NCBI RefSeq assembly: GCF_051401765.1
Contig: NC_135071.1
Location: 14,548,961-14,612,960 of the forward strand
From: Calliopsis andreniformis
Lineage: Eukaryota; Arthropoda; Insecta; Hymenoptera; Andrenidae
Direction of reading: 5' to 3'
DNA length: 64,000 bases
The position numbers were made by a program, and so were the translations under genes. Positions 24,975 to 36,400 of the stretch are shown piece by piece (position 1 is the first letter of the stretch; each line of letters begins with the position of its first letter). The notes under the pieces were generated by a model that searched no databases, was not told the origin of the DNA, and saw nothing but the letters and a program-made list of their open reading frames with translations.

Positions 24975-25833
24975 ATGTCATCACCGTGGGCAAAAATCCA
25001 ACCTGTAGAAGGGCCTGTTAGTTTGCTAGAAATAACTTCAGAACAGCTTGCAAAGAGCATACAAGAAAAGTAAGGAATAAATAAGTGATTGTAATGTATT
25101 TATTCTGTTTAAATAATAAAAATGCAGTGTTGTTATTTTCATTAATAGGGAATTAAAGAAATGTTGTACAGAAACAGTGGAAGATGTAAGTGTGCAAGAT
25201 TGTGTAATATGTGAGAGCAATGATACAGACAATGATGAAGTCATTGCACATATGTTGCAAGATCAGTTTAACAAAGAATATGATCTAATGTTGAAACGAA
25301 CAGAAGAGAAATTTAATCGTGACGCTAAAGGTGATTAAATTTGTTTAATTAGTTAAATTAACTAGGCAATAAAATAAAACTAGGCATCAACTTCTTCATT
25401 TTTTGCAGTTAATATTTCATATACAAACTATAGAACATCTGTATGTGATGATCAAGATGATAAAGATAATACTGACATTGAAGATGCAACAAGAGATTTT
25501 GATCGTTTTGTTGTAAGTACTTTGAAATGTATAGTTATTTGTAACATTCTGAATAATTAATCATTTTAGAGCGTAGAGAAAGAATATGCTTCCCTACCTC
25601 GTTGTGGTTACAAAAGGATAGGTGAAGGATCTCAAATTGTTACAAAACATGACATGTTAATGTCTTCAAGAATAAATGCCTGTAGAGTCCTGCAGTTTCC
25701 ACCTGGCATACATACAGGGGATACAGGAGGATTCGATGTCAAATTAAACAATAAAGTGTTCAATACCTTAAGAGCTCACAGTCATGCTCAATATTCTAGG
25801 CAAAAAGCAAAAGCTCGACCGCATACAAAATAA
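24975..25833 (+). CDS. Protein related to the RIO kinase 3 N-terminal region, no kinase domain
   Basis: Four exons (24975-25069, 25149-25330, 25409-25512, 25570-25833 TAA) encode 214 residues. The whole length aligns in order with the non-catalytic N-terminus of RIOK3: a start MSSPWAKIQ, SEQLAKSIQEKE, then the paired motif MLQDQFNKEYDLMLKR.EEKFN, the VNISYTNYR block, ITKHD-like QIVTKHD, and DVKLNNKVFNTLRAHSHA. Human RIOK3 (519 residues) continues at this point into linker and RIO kinase domain; here the frame stops after KARPHTK. No kinase-like frame follows before the opposite-strand gene at 26380. AATAAA occurs at 25829-25834, overlapping the stop, and again at 25837-25842. Introns are intact and phases close, so it is not a processed copy. 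It could be a truncated duplicate, a specialised single-domain gene, or a short isoform; function is unknown. Confidence 0.8.
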
Positions 25834-26379
25834 AGCAATAAAATATCTTGTAAGTTCACAACCTAAGAATTTAAAGGCCCTTTAGAATATAAGTTCAATT
25901 AAATGGACTTATATTATTTAGGTTTCCTTCAACTATGTGCATATACAAACTATTTAATCTCAACGGGAAGAATCAGTTTTCAAAGTATTGAAATGTAATT
26001 ATTTTTGACATTAAATACTTTGTTAAATGAGACAAGAAATATTGGTAATATATTGTAATACACAGCTTCGAAAATAAATGAATGAAACGTGTATTGTTAA
26101 TTAATTTATAGAATCGATTATTCTTAAATATTTTAAGAAATCTACAGCTCTGCATATTGACAAAAAAATCTGATATTAATTTACAATCAATTTTATTTAT
26201 TACATCTTAAAATTTCATTATTAGGTTTTGATTATTTATTATTGTCGTCTTCATTGAAATGTATTTTCAGACGATGAAGGAACATTCTCTGGACTGTAAT
26301 AACAAATAGAAAGATTTATAACTCAATGAGTTAAGAATCTAGATAAAATAGAATTCTCAATTACATCAGAACAATTGTT
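25834..26379. other. Short convergent gap
   Basis: This AT-rich gap of 546 bases lies between two converging stop codons. It contains the polyadenylation signal of the RIOK3-like gene and otherwise nothing that I recognise. Confidence 0.5.
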
Positions 26380-27180
26380 TTACGTTTTGTTCGCTAACGA
26401 TTCATCGATCTTGTCCTTATCAGTCTCCAACAATTTTTGCTTGGCTGCATTTTCCTTTAGCTTTTCTTTTAGAATCAGATTGTATATTTGACTGGTATTC
26501 AAACGAGAATAGGGTGAAGTAGAGCTTCTTTCGATGGAACTCTTCAATGACTCGAATATATTCTCTTGCCCCTCTTGTTTAGTAGCTCTGATTGTATCAT
26601 TTTCTGGTGTTCCCAGTTCCAGAGGTCTCGTGGCTATAAAAATAAGTAACAAAAATTGCTTCAAAATGATTGAACTCTTCCTACATTAAAACTAGTTTGA
26701 TACTAGTTACAGCTTACCAGGTAATCCAAAAGCTTTGTCCCTGTCTTCTGAGAGTATATTCTCGAACGAGTACCGAGGCGGATTCAAACTTCTTGCTTTG
26801 CTTCCAGCTTCCCCGAGAATTGCATCCGATAATCTTTCTTTGTTGTTAAACGTTGCTCTTGGTGTTGGATGTTCTCCATGCTCCGTCCTCTCGTTGGCAG
26901 CAATCGGAGGACTTTCAGTCACAACATTCTCGAGATCGCTGTTTAATGACGTCTCAATCGCTGGTCTACGAATCAATCCATTGTATAGAGATAGGGAACA
27001 GCAAACCGATGATCGTAGCCAATCATTTCTACGACCAAAGAATGTGTAGCTTGCTAAACTCTTATTTGACCTAGAAATTTAGATTAAGCGGAAAGAGTAA
27101 TTTACTTACAAACACCTAGCGTGCAACAGTCCAAAAATAAGAAATAACGTAGCCACCACAGCTACCAAATAAATAAACAT
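26380..27180 (-). CDS. Unrecognised protein with N-terminal membrane anchor
   Basis: Three minus-strand exons, 27180-27110, 27070-26718 and 26633-26380 (TAA), join in consistent phases (2, then 1) to give 225 residues. The first 20 or so residues (MFIYLVAVVATLFLIFGLLH) are a clear hydrophobic segment, either a signal anchor or an uncleaved signal peptide. The next segment has Arg/Asn/Trp (FFGRRNDWLRSS) and two adjacent Cys. The remainder is polar, Glu/Ser/Asn-rich and looks poorly ordered, with a Lys/Glu-rich helical end (LKEKLKENAAKQKLLE). I know no family that it fits. The model rests on splice signals, phase closure and a sensible anchor at the ATG. It faces the RIOK3-like gene tail to tail. 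Confidence 0.65.
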
Positions 27181-29287
27181 TTTTAATGTTTATATGAGCA
27201 GTATGTTGCCTCAGTTGGTCATTTTGCCAATTGACAAAAGCTCTCGACAAATGATGATTGACACGGTCTACTATGATCCGTGAAAATACAAAACAACAGC
27301 GATTTACATAAAATAAAACATGCGTGAACGTAGCGAAGTGAAAGCAGTAATAGATGATTTATATACAATTTATAGAATACTATTTCTTGGAAAAGTAAAT
27401 TAAAAATCGTGTAGGAACCTATCATTTATTAATATGTAGTAACCACAAATAAATAAAGCCTGTGCTTTGTAAGTTTAGACATGCCTGAAAATGCGCTATC
27501 GTATGATTTATACAAAAATAACGACACACATATTGAAACTTAAGTATTTGTAAAACTTATTGTCAAACGAATGAAATAATTAAATAACTAAACGAAACGA
27601 AATGAATGGGAAGTAATGACTTTGATCAATCTTTCCATTGCGTTTTAACTAGATGTGCTTGCATCTGATGCTTGGTATTAGTATTAGAATTATAAGAAAT
27701 AAAAGATTTACTGTTTACGAACCACTTAGATGTAATACAAAGTAGTATGTCCTAATAAATTATTTACGAACACTACATTTATATTTTGAAATATATTTAT
27801 TTAGGCATTAGATAACAAAAAAAGTAGCAATATCCAGCATCAGACACTAGCTAGAATCAATGTCTGAGCATTCTATTTATATACAGAAGAGTATCCAAAG
27901 GAAAATAAAGATGTATCAAAACTAGATCACAAAATGTGTACAAAAGTTTTACATTTAATCAAATAACAAATCTGCTGCATTGCACAGATAGTGTTTGTTT
28001 TTTTATCAAACGGTTTATATATGCATATGTATATGTATATATGTATGTATAAATGCTATGAATTGCTCTTGAATATACCATTCTACAGAACATTCAGAAG
28101 GAGCAATATAAATTCGTGAGTGACGCTTATCTTTTGTTCCTTTGTTTGTGTATAGAAAAATCAAAGTATAGAAAAGAACAAAAATTAACGAATGTTTTAA
28201 GGAAATATTTTAGAAAGATAATCGTTTCATCTCCAAAACCCCAACATTTAGAAACTAATAATAATGTATATGTAAATCAATTTCCTTAGAACTCACAGAT
28301 AAAACAAGAAAAGTTCATTGAACATCCCATGGCAACCACTCTTTTTTTCGAGACAATATACTTTAAAATATATATGCGTAAAACAACGTTTAATTTAAAT
28401 TTTAATGACAAAATATCGAAAGACATCGTTTAACTAAAGAAAATTATTTTCATTGTTACGTGTATGTTGATAAAATAGCGATGTACAAAAAGAATCTAAT
28501 TATCCTCTAAGAGAAACTATTATCAGTTCACTTCTTTCTGATACAGAAATTTGTTCCCGAACATAATCGGTTGTTAGACAAATCTAATACGAAAACGCTT
28601 TCTCGCTAACATATCGTGGCATTTTTAAGACCGACTAAAACTGCGTAGACGACAAAGTGTGAAAGGAACCATATTTCTTAGAAAATTTACCACCTTTTAT
28701 ATTTAAAGTACAGATTTAAAACAACGCAACATTATCATATCTTTCTTCTTAATCCCTGGAAAACGTTAAACTACATATTAAATCTGTGCTTTAACTATAA
28801 TATTTGCAACTGCTCGTTTATCTATTTTATAAATTACTTTACATTTCTTATTCAGCTTATGACAAGATTGGTTTAAGCTAAAAAGTATTCAGACAAATAT
28901 AATAAACGTTTGGTTTACAGCTTTCGTGAAATTGTATTTATATATATGTTCCTTTTCAGTTTCTAAAACAAAATCTGTTCTTTCCTATTTAATGTGTATT
29001 TCAGTGAGCGTATTATTCACAGTACATGATAAATGTATCTATACAGAAGCTGCAACGTAACAGACGGTCTTTTGATTCTGTTCTTTTTCTCTGATATATT
29101 TTATGAATTTGTTCTAACTGCACTCCCATTATCTGACTACGCTTCACGTTAAATACTCGAATGTATCAAATATATATATATTATATATATATATTATCTT
29201 TTGATAAATGTCTCTTACGATAGTATCATTTTTCCCGCGGAATGATACTTAAACACAAAGAATGCAGTACTGAAAAATCAATAGAGG
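27181..29287. other. AT-rich region downstream of FAF2
   Basis: There is no coding exon here. The part just below 29287 is probably the FAF2 3' untranslated region. A TA dinucleotide tract lies at about 29165-29200 and ATG/TAT-rich simple sequence at 28016-28055. The right end near 27181-27300 should hold the promoter of the membrane-anchored gene. Confidence 0.4.
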
Positions 29288-31446
29288 TTAATCATCTAAG
29301 TCATTAACATGTAGAACTTCTCTGTGAGTTAATCCGGCAGCTGATAATGTTGAAATTTCTCTGCAGGGGTACAGAATTCTTCTTGGATAACTTGTAGTTA
29401 TTTCAAAATTCGCTGGTGAATCAGGTTGACTGAATATCCAATGATATACATCCTAACGAAATTTTAATAATATTAACGATATTAATAATATTTTATAATT
29501 GACACATTTAAGAAATAATCAAATTTACCTCTATTGTGTCAGACATGAGGAAGCGCCTTATCACTGTTCTCTGTCCAAGTTTGATTTGAAGATGACACGC
29601 ATGAGGATGACTAGCCTCTGGTTCATGAGGTACTTTACGAATTGTAAGTTCTTTTTCACGACGAATGCGCTGAATTTCTAATTCTTGTGCATTTAATTGT
29701 TCCTTCTTCCTAGCCTCTTGCTCCTCTCGTGCTCTTCGTTCTTCTTCTCTTCTGCGATCCTTTTCTTGATCTGCACGTAGCGACTCCTCGTATGCTTGAT
29801 CTTGTTGTTGACGTAAAGATTGCGCAGCACTACGTTCTGCTCTGTATATTAAGAATATTACATATGTAATGAGTTTTAGTGTTTAATACATTCATAAGTG
29901 AAATCAAATTCTGTATAATTTTCCACTCACCTTTCCTGACGTGCTTGTATTAAATTGATTTCGTTGTGATCTATAGTTGTTTGTAATCGAGATATTAAAT
30001 CGGTGGGAGATGGTGTGCCCTCTATCCTGTAATAACAACGCGTGTAAATTTTGATTTTTATTCGTTTAAAAGTTACGCGATAAAATGAAAAAATTAAATT
30101 TCATTAGTTACCGGTCAACTATTGTCATTCTGTTGTCTTTCAAAACAATAATGGCCAAAAAAGGATAAGAGCCAGGTTTAAGAGCCTCCGCTACTTTGTA
30201 ACCTTCCCCAGATTGTACATTACATGCCCAAAACAGAGTGCGTGTATTTATATACCGAATTACTTCTGTATTACCTAATGTATTCCTGTAGAAAAGAAAT
30301 TGATTTCACATCTTCGTATACATATATTTCAGATTTAAATGAGCAAATAAAAATTACCTGCACCACTGATCTATGTCTTGAGCCTCATCCTTATGTAAAT
30401 AAACTAGTAAAAATCGTAACTCCTGTTTCGCATCAGAAAGAGCCTGGCTGTAGGAGCCTTGATAAAAAACAGGATGACTACTACCATACCGTTCTTTGTA
30501 AGATCGGATAAAATTAATTACATCTTCTACAGGATCAGAGGATACTTGAAACATAATTGATAAATAAGTTATTTAATAAATTAAAATTTTGACTAATTCT
30601 TATAGAACAGAAACTTACCAGGTCTAGCATTTCCTCTAAATATTGAAAGAACTAGTTGTAGGATACTAATCACTCTTTCATAACAGAGTGAAAAGATATA
30701 CCATAAATAACTACCACTGCCACTAGAGCTTCCAGAATAATGAAAGTATATCCTAGAACTACTGTCGTCAACAACTTGTGGTGGTCGTGATCGTGAATCT
30801 TGTGCATACATTGATGGTCGTCCTTCATATAAATTCAGTTGTTCCTAGAAAAATAGAACTTTTTTGAAGAATAAATGAAAAAAATGCTACCCTATTTAAC
30901 AAGCTTCATCAGTTTATCACATAATTTATTTCATAAGTGCACTTGTGCACCTGTAAAGTGCAGTTGCAATCTTTCTTAAATGGAATTCTATAATTTCTTT
31001 TGTGTAATTTGATTGGTACCAAGAATATAAGATCATTTTATCCTGTCGTATGGGAGCATAATGTTTTTCTTAAATGGTACAAAATTATTCTATGAACTAC
31101 ATTTGAAACAGAGCTGTAACCTAGCCCAGTTGCTAGAATCATCCAATATGCTTGTAGTCAATTACAATTTTCTATCGATGTAATCAAAGAATCTAGAAAA
31201 AGAGAAATCTACCTGAACAGCGACCTCCAAATTCCAATTATGCCTTTGTAAAACGTCTCTACAAATGGATAGGTCTTCGATGCCAGTCAGATCCTGAAAG
31301 CATCGCAGTGATATAGTTGCACAGTGACACCAAACACTGAACTTGAAACAGGAGGATATATAGAACATGAAACAATGATTCACCTGGAATTGGAGGATCT
31401 TCTCGGTCTGATCACCGCTCAGTTCGTTCAACGCGAAATCTGCCAT
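29288..31446 (-). CDS. Faf2: FAS-associated factor 2 (FAF2/UBXD8)
   Basis: FAF2 sits in the endoplasmic reticulum and lipid-droplet membrane and recruits the p97/VCP ATPase for ER-associated degradation. Eight minus-strand exons: 31446-31384, 31293-31213, 30844-30619, 30544-30358, 30285-30112, 30026-29931, 29841-29529 and 29452-29288 (TAA). They encode 434 residues, against 445 in human. Domains in order: UBA (about 10-48, DQTEKILQFQDLTGIEDL, HNWNLEVAVQ), a hydrophobic hairpin near 85-110 (YLWYIFSLCYE), the thioredoxin-like UAS domain (about 125-265, HPVFYQGSYSQAL, LRFLLVYLH, PFLAIIVLKDNRMTIVDR), a Glu/Arg coiled coil, and a C-terminal UBX (about 355-434, SYPRRILYP, LSAAGLTHREVLHVNDL). Phases close at every junction, and the start is the same MADF-type start that leads into the UBA domain. 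The large second intron spans 30845-31212. Confidence 0.95.
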
Positions 31447-32754
31447 GACAATATAAAATATCGACAAACGACCAGAAAAAATCCTCAACGATCGTTTAGT
31501 CAGGCGATTCCACGGCACGATATCGAATTCATCAGCTGATAAAAAAATCAGTCACCAGAGCGAAATTACGATGAAACTGCGCAAGCATTTGAAGCGTGAT
31601 TATACCAAAAGGATTAACCTCAAGCGTCCACGGCTTCCAATTTACGGGCCTCTGTGCATTATAGTCACGATACGTTTTGTTTCATTCTTCGATTCCCTGC
31701 TCAATGTTTTCGGTGTCATGACTTTTTTTACGGTAATTTACAGTTTCAAGGTTCCTATTTCATGCGGCACGATTTTAAGTGACGTCAACTGCATACATTG
31801 GTGAAACGATAGTCAACAGTTTCTTACGTGTCGCGATTGGTAGAACGTTATTTCTACTAGCAACCGCGGGTCCCTGACCCAATTAATTGGGACAGTTTTT
31901 CCACAGAATCGACGCGGGAAAATTTTACACGATTTTCGTGCAACTGTATTTACATTCAACGAAATATCGTGAATCGATGCAACTTGGTACGAAAGGTTGT
32001 CAAACGTATGGTTGGCAAAGTCGCTATCGTCGTGTGAGTCATGCCGTGTGTAGTCGCCTGCCACGATCGTCTAGTCTACTGAAAACGCATGTGGAATCAA
32101 TTCTATATATTATTTGTTTAAGTTAAAAGAATGGCCAATGAAAATATAGCACTCAATGGGTTCGAACCTGTAATTTCTTAAACGCCATTTGATTTTGTTT
32201 ATAGAGAAACGTCATTGGTTACAACGTAATTGGACGTGCATTTGATTCGTGTGTGTTTAGGTAGTCGCGCTATACGCCAGCTGCTTTTTGAATATTCTGT
32301 TTTGCTGAAACAAGGTATGTTTCAAAGACAAATTGTTTATACAAGATGTCTCAAGAGTCTTATAATATGTAGCGAGAGGAATAAAGAATTCTAGTTAATA
32401 TAAATCTTAGAATCGATACTTATAATGTAAAATGTAAAATGTAAAACTTTGATTTTTTGTTTAGAAATTACATTTTGTATAGAAATGGGTTAGGGACTTA
32501 CATTTATTAAGCACTGTTTTTTCCTTGCACTGAGAGATAAAGCTTCTAATGATTTGGTTCTTTTTTTGCAACATTTTTGGTACAAATATTTAAATTTGAT
32601 TTCATCTGTTTTATTATTTTTCTAAATTTTCACTGTTTATATTATCTTTATAAAAAAAGCCACAAACTTTTCATATCATATACTATGTGCTTTTAGATAC
32701 ATTACAGATTACACCTGTTGCTACGAATATTATTTGTGAATCTGAAATTTTTGA
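31447..32754. other. Divergent promoter region, FAF2 and small plus-strand gene
   Basis: The stretch between two divergent start codons contains GC-richer patches near 31850-32080 and 32230-32300. A likely 5' untranslated exon of the plus-strand gene ends at 32313 with AACAAG followed by a GTATGT donor. No coding sequence is seen. Confidence 0.4.
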
Positions 32755-33224
32755 ATGAACATGACGGAAACCAGTCAAGAATATGATATCAAAGTTGAAA
32801 TTCAGAAAAAACTACTTTCTATTAATCATCTAGTATTAGAAATGTAAGTTTTGCACATTTCTCCTGTTGTAATATTTTTTTCTACAAGTTGATTTAGTTT
32901 AATGACAACATGGTATTAAATACGTTTTTCACATAAAAATGAATAATGAATAAAACAAGTTCATTTTTTTTCCTAAGACAAAATGAGCTAAATACAATTA
33001 ATGGGCTCATAAATGGACACCTTCAGACAGCAATAACTGATGCAAATACAATATTAACTACAATAGCTGAAAATATGGGCATAGATGTTGAAAATATTTT
33101 AAGTAATATTGAAAATGAAAACGAATTGCCATCTAACTTAAGGACTATTCTTTCTCCTGCTGATTTTCAAGAAAGAATAATAAACTGTTTGAGTAATATA
33201 TCTAACAAGAACTTACACGATTAA
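32755..33224 (+). CDS. Small unrecognised helical protein (111 residues)
   Basis: Two exons, 32755-32843 and 32978-33224 (TAA), join in phase 2. The start could be either of two in-frame ATGs, 32755 or 32761; the first is used here. The protein is Asn/Ile/Leu-rich and predicted helical, with a heptad-like pattern around QKKLLSINHLVLEIQNELNT and a second helical stretch IIAENMGID-like near the middle (TIAENMGIDVENIL). It has no signal peptide or membrane segment. I do not recognise the family; small coiled-coil subunits of larger complexes look like this. It converges on HACL1, with only 184 bases between the stop codons. An AATAAA lies at 33287-33292. Confidence 0.7.
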
Positions 33225-33408
33225 TTACTTTATCCATATGTTTTGCATTTATTAAGAAAATAGAATTGGATATTTTTTATACAAAAAATAAAATAAGCAT
33301 ACAAAATATTATATCTTCCTTTCACCTCAGTGTTATACCTAAATGAACACCATTATGTATATTTCCTCCCCACTACTGGTATTACATTTAATGTCATTTC
33401 TTACAATG

Positions 33409-36400
33409 TTAAAGTTTTGATTCTGTTAACCAATTGAATTTTTGTTCTTTACGATCAGCCTGAGGATTAATCATAATATTTATCATGCTCGGGGCATCAG
33501 TTACCTACAAGAAACATTTTTTAATAGTAACAGAAATACAACACTGAGCTTTGAACACAGAGTTACACTCACTTTAAGAGATGATTTTATGGCCTGTTGT
33601 ATATCTTGCACGGTCGTGCAAAAGTGGCCTTTATGACCGAACATTTCCAGCATTTTTTCATAACGCGTTTCGGACGTTAAAGAATACGGTGGCGTTCTAA
33701 AAATTGATATAGATATTTTTTAATTTTTCCTCTTTCAGGTCAGATTAAATGGAATACCCTGTATGTACAATATATTGCATATATCTGTAAATATTTATTA
33801 TATTATGAGACTTACACTTGTGTAGGTTCTCCTGAAGCTTGTATTTGTCTGAAAGTTTCATTATCTAACCCACCATAAATACCATTATTATTTACAATAA
33901 TAATGATGATAGGCAATTTATACCTGCAATATAGAATGTTATTACAAATATAATCTTGGTTTTGTACATTTACTGATTTTAATACCTAAACATTGTTTCG
34001 ATTTCCATTCCAGAGAATCCAAATGCGCTGTCTCCTTCCACGCAAAATACTCTTTTCTTAGGTGCATTGGTCTTACAATACAAAGCAGCTGCGATGGCAA
34101 AACCTAAACCCACCCCCATGGTGCCGAAAGTTGCGGCATCTAATCTATGACGCGGTTCGTTGTTCAATAAAATCGTCTTCCCAATGTCCATCGTATTGGC
34201 CCCCTCTGAACAAATGATGGAATCTAAAAGAAGATATTTCTCCATTAACTTTCTGCATTCGTTTTAAAGTTATCCACGTTAATTTACATAGAAAAGTGTA
34301 AATACAAACCTGGCGGAATAACATCTTGAATATGTTTAAAAACAGTATAATAATTTAAGGGTACAGAAGTATCCATCGCCATTCTCTGCAGAAACATAGA
34401 AAAAAAAATAAGCCAGTGTACTAGTTGTTTATAATCCGAAAATTCAATGCTTACGTTAACCATTGTTTTATTGTGGTTCGACTTAGCTAAAAGGTCCTTC
34501 CACCAGGGACTACTCCTACCAACGGACCATTTTCGCGCTTTTAGAATGGTAATCAAAGATTCCACAGCCGTCGATACATCAGACTGAATTGCAACTGCTG
34601 ATTGAACAGAGTTGTGCAGTTCTTCGGGGCATAAATCAATCTAAAACAATATTATTTATTTTATTTATTTGCGATTAATCCTTGCCTTTAGATTTAGGAT
34701 GGCTTTCACTCTTTTACTTTCAGTCTTATAATCTAAAATCTAAAGTAACATTAGCTTTCTATTTATTTATGTCAGTCATTTCATAAAACAAATGCAATAC
34801 CTGTATTATTTTAACGTTAGATTGATAACGTGGCGGGCGGCCGAAATGGAGCATCCAATTCAGTCTAGCGCCGAGTAACAAAATAACGTCGCTCTGTTGC
34901 AATGCGAATGTTCTCGCGCTAGAAACGCATCGTTCATCCGTGTCTGGAACGACTCCTTTCCCCATTGGCGTTGGTAAGAAAGGAATATCTGTTAAATGCA
35001 CGAGGCTACGAACCTCTGCTTCCGCTCTGCCATAAGCGGCTCCTGTAATGTAATTCAAAGAAAAAAGTAATTTTCAGCATTTCGAACTCATTACTACCTA
35101 ATCTATACTATCATTATGATATCATCAGAGCCACTTCACGAAAGTGTACCTTTCCCAACAATGACTAGAGGCTTCCTTGCTTGTACGAGCAAAGTGGCTG
35201 CCTGCTCGACTAATCGTTGATCAGGATATACGAGCGGCGGTGGCGGGCAAGGGTTTACTTTGTATATTCTATCTTCATCCACCGATTGGGTTAGTATAGT
35301 GGCTGGTAAGTCCAAGTATGCAGCGCCTAGAAGTAGCATTAACGATGAAGAACTCTGAAAAAGTTTCGTACCGCCGAAGTCAACTGCAGAAAATAAATAT
35401 ACCTGGGCGACCGTAAGTAGAAAGACGAACAGCCTTTTCTACGTGGAGCGGAATGAGCGTTGCCTGCGGGGGTCTGGCAGCGTATTTACAATAGGGTTTA
35501 CTGGCTTCTACCTGTGGCCATTCCTGAAAACCACCAATACCCTCGTGATCCTGAGGACACGACCCGCCAATTACTATAAGTGGCCTATATAAAAATTTAC
35601 ATCCTTGAGTTTCTATTAACATTGGAATAAAGATAAGTAATAATGTTTATTCCAAAAATGTCCCACGAAATTTATAACATGGTTCTATATAGGCTGGAGT
35701 CCGAAATTAGCTGAGGCTGCTAAAATTGCTGAATAGTATATACACCCTGTAATACAGTATATACAACTTTAGCAATATTAACAATTTTAGCTGAATTTCG
35801 GATTGCAGTCATAGCTCTCATATTTTTGAGTCGTTAGATATAGTTAATATGGGACATGATTGCATAATCATTACCTAACATGTTGATTTTTTTTTAATAA
35901 TAGGGCACAATAAATACGAACACGGTTACATAATAAATCATAATCGTTTGATATAAGATTACTATCTTCGTAAGAGATGGAGGATACCTAGATTAACGTG
36001 AGTGTATCGAGTGCATTCACAATAGAAATAAGTTTCCACGCGGCATGCTGTATCAATGGAAGTTCTAGTACGTGTTTTTGTTTATAAGGTAAATAAACTT
36101 TTAATTAATAATATTAAATATAAATAACGCTCACCAGCAATTCACTTGAGCATTGGCCATACCACCGATAACGTGAAGCAACCCTGGACCGGAAACGCAT
36201 AGGACTGCCGCTGGTTTCCCTAGTAACGAAGAAAAAAGAATATTAAAAATTTATATCAATAAAAAAATATAAGAAATTCTCAATTTTGTGTACATAAACT
36301 TACTCGTTAGGTATCCATAAGCTTGAGCGGCATAACACGCTGCCTGCTCGTTTCTAAATCCTAAATATTGCAAACCTGCAGCTTGCATGCAGAGAGCTAA

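Noticed and set aside
31571..32126. Plus-strand frames of 77-79 codons between FAF2 and the small gene
   Set aside because: They lie in the divergent promoter region and have no recognisable domain or splice continuity.
32156..32172. GGTTCGAACC resembling a tRNA B box
   Set aside because: There is no matching A box or cloverleaf around it.
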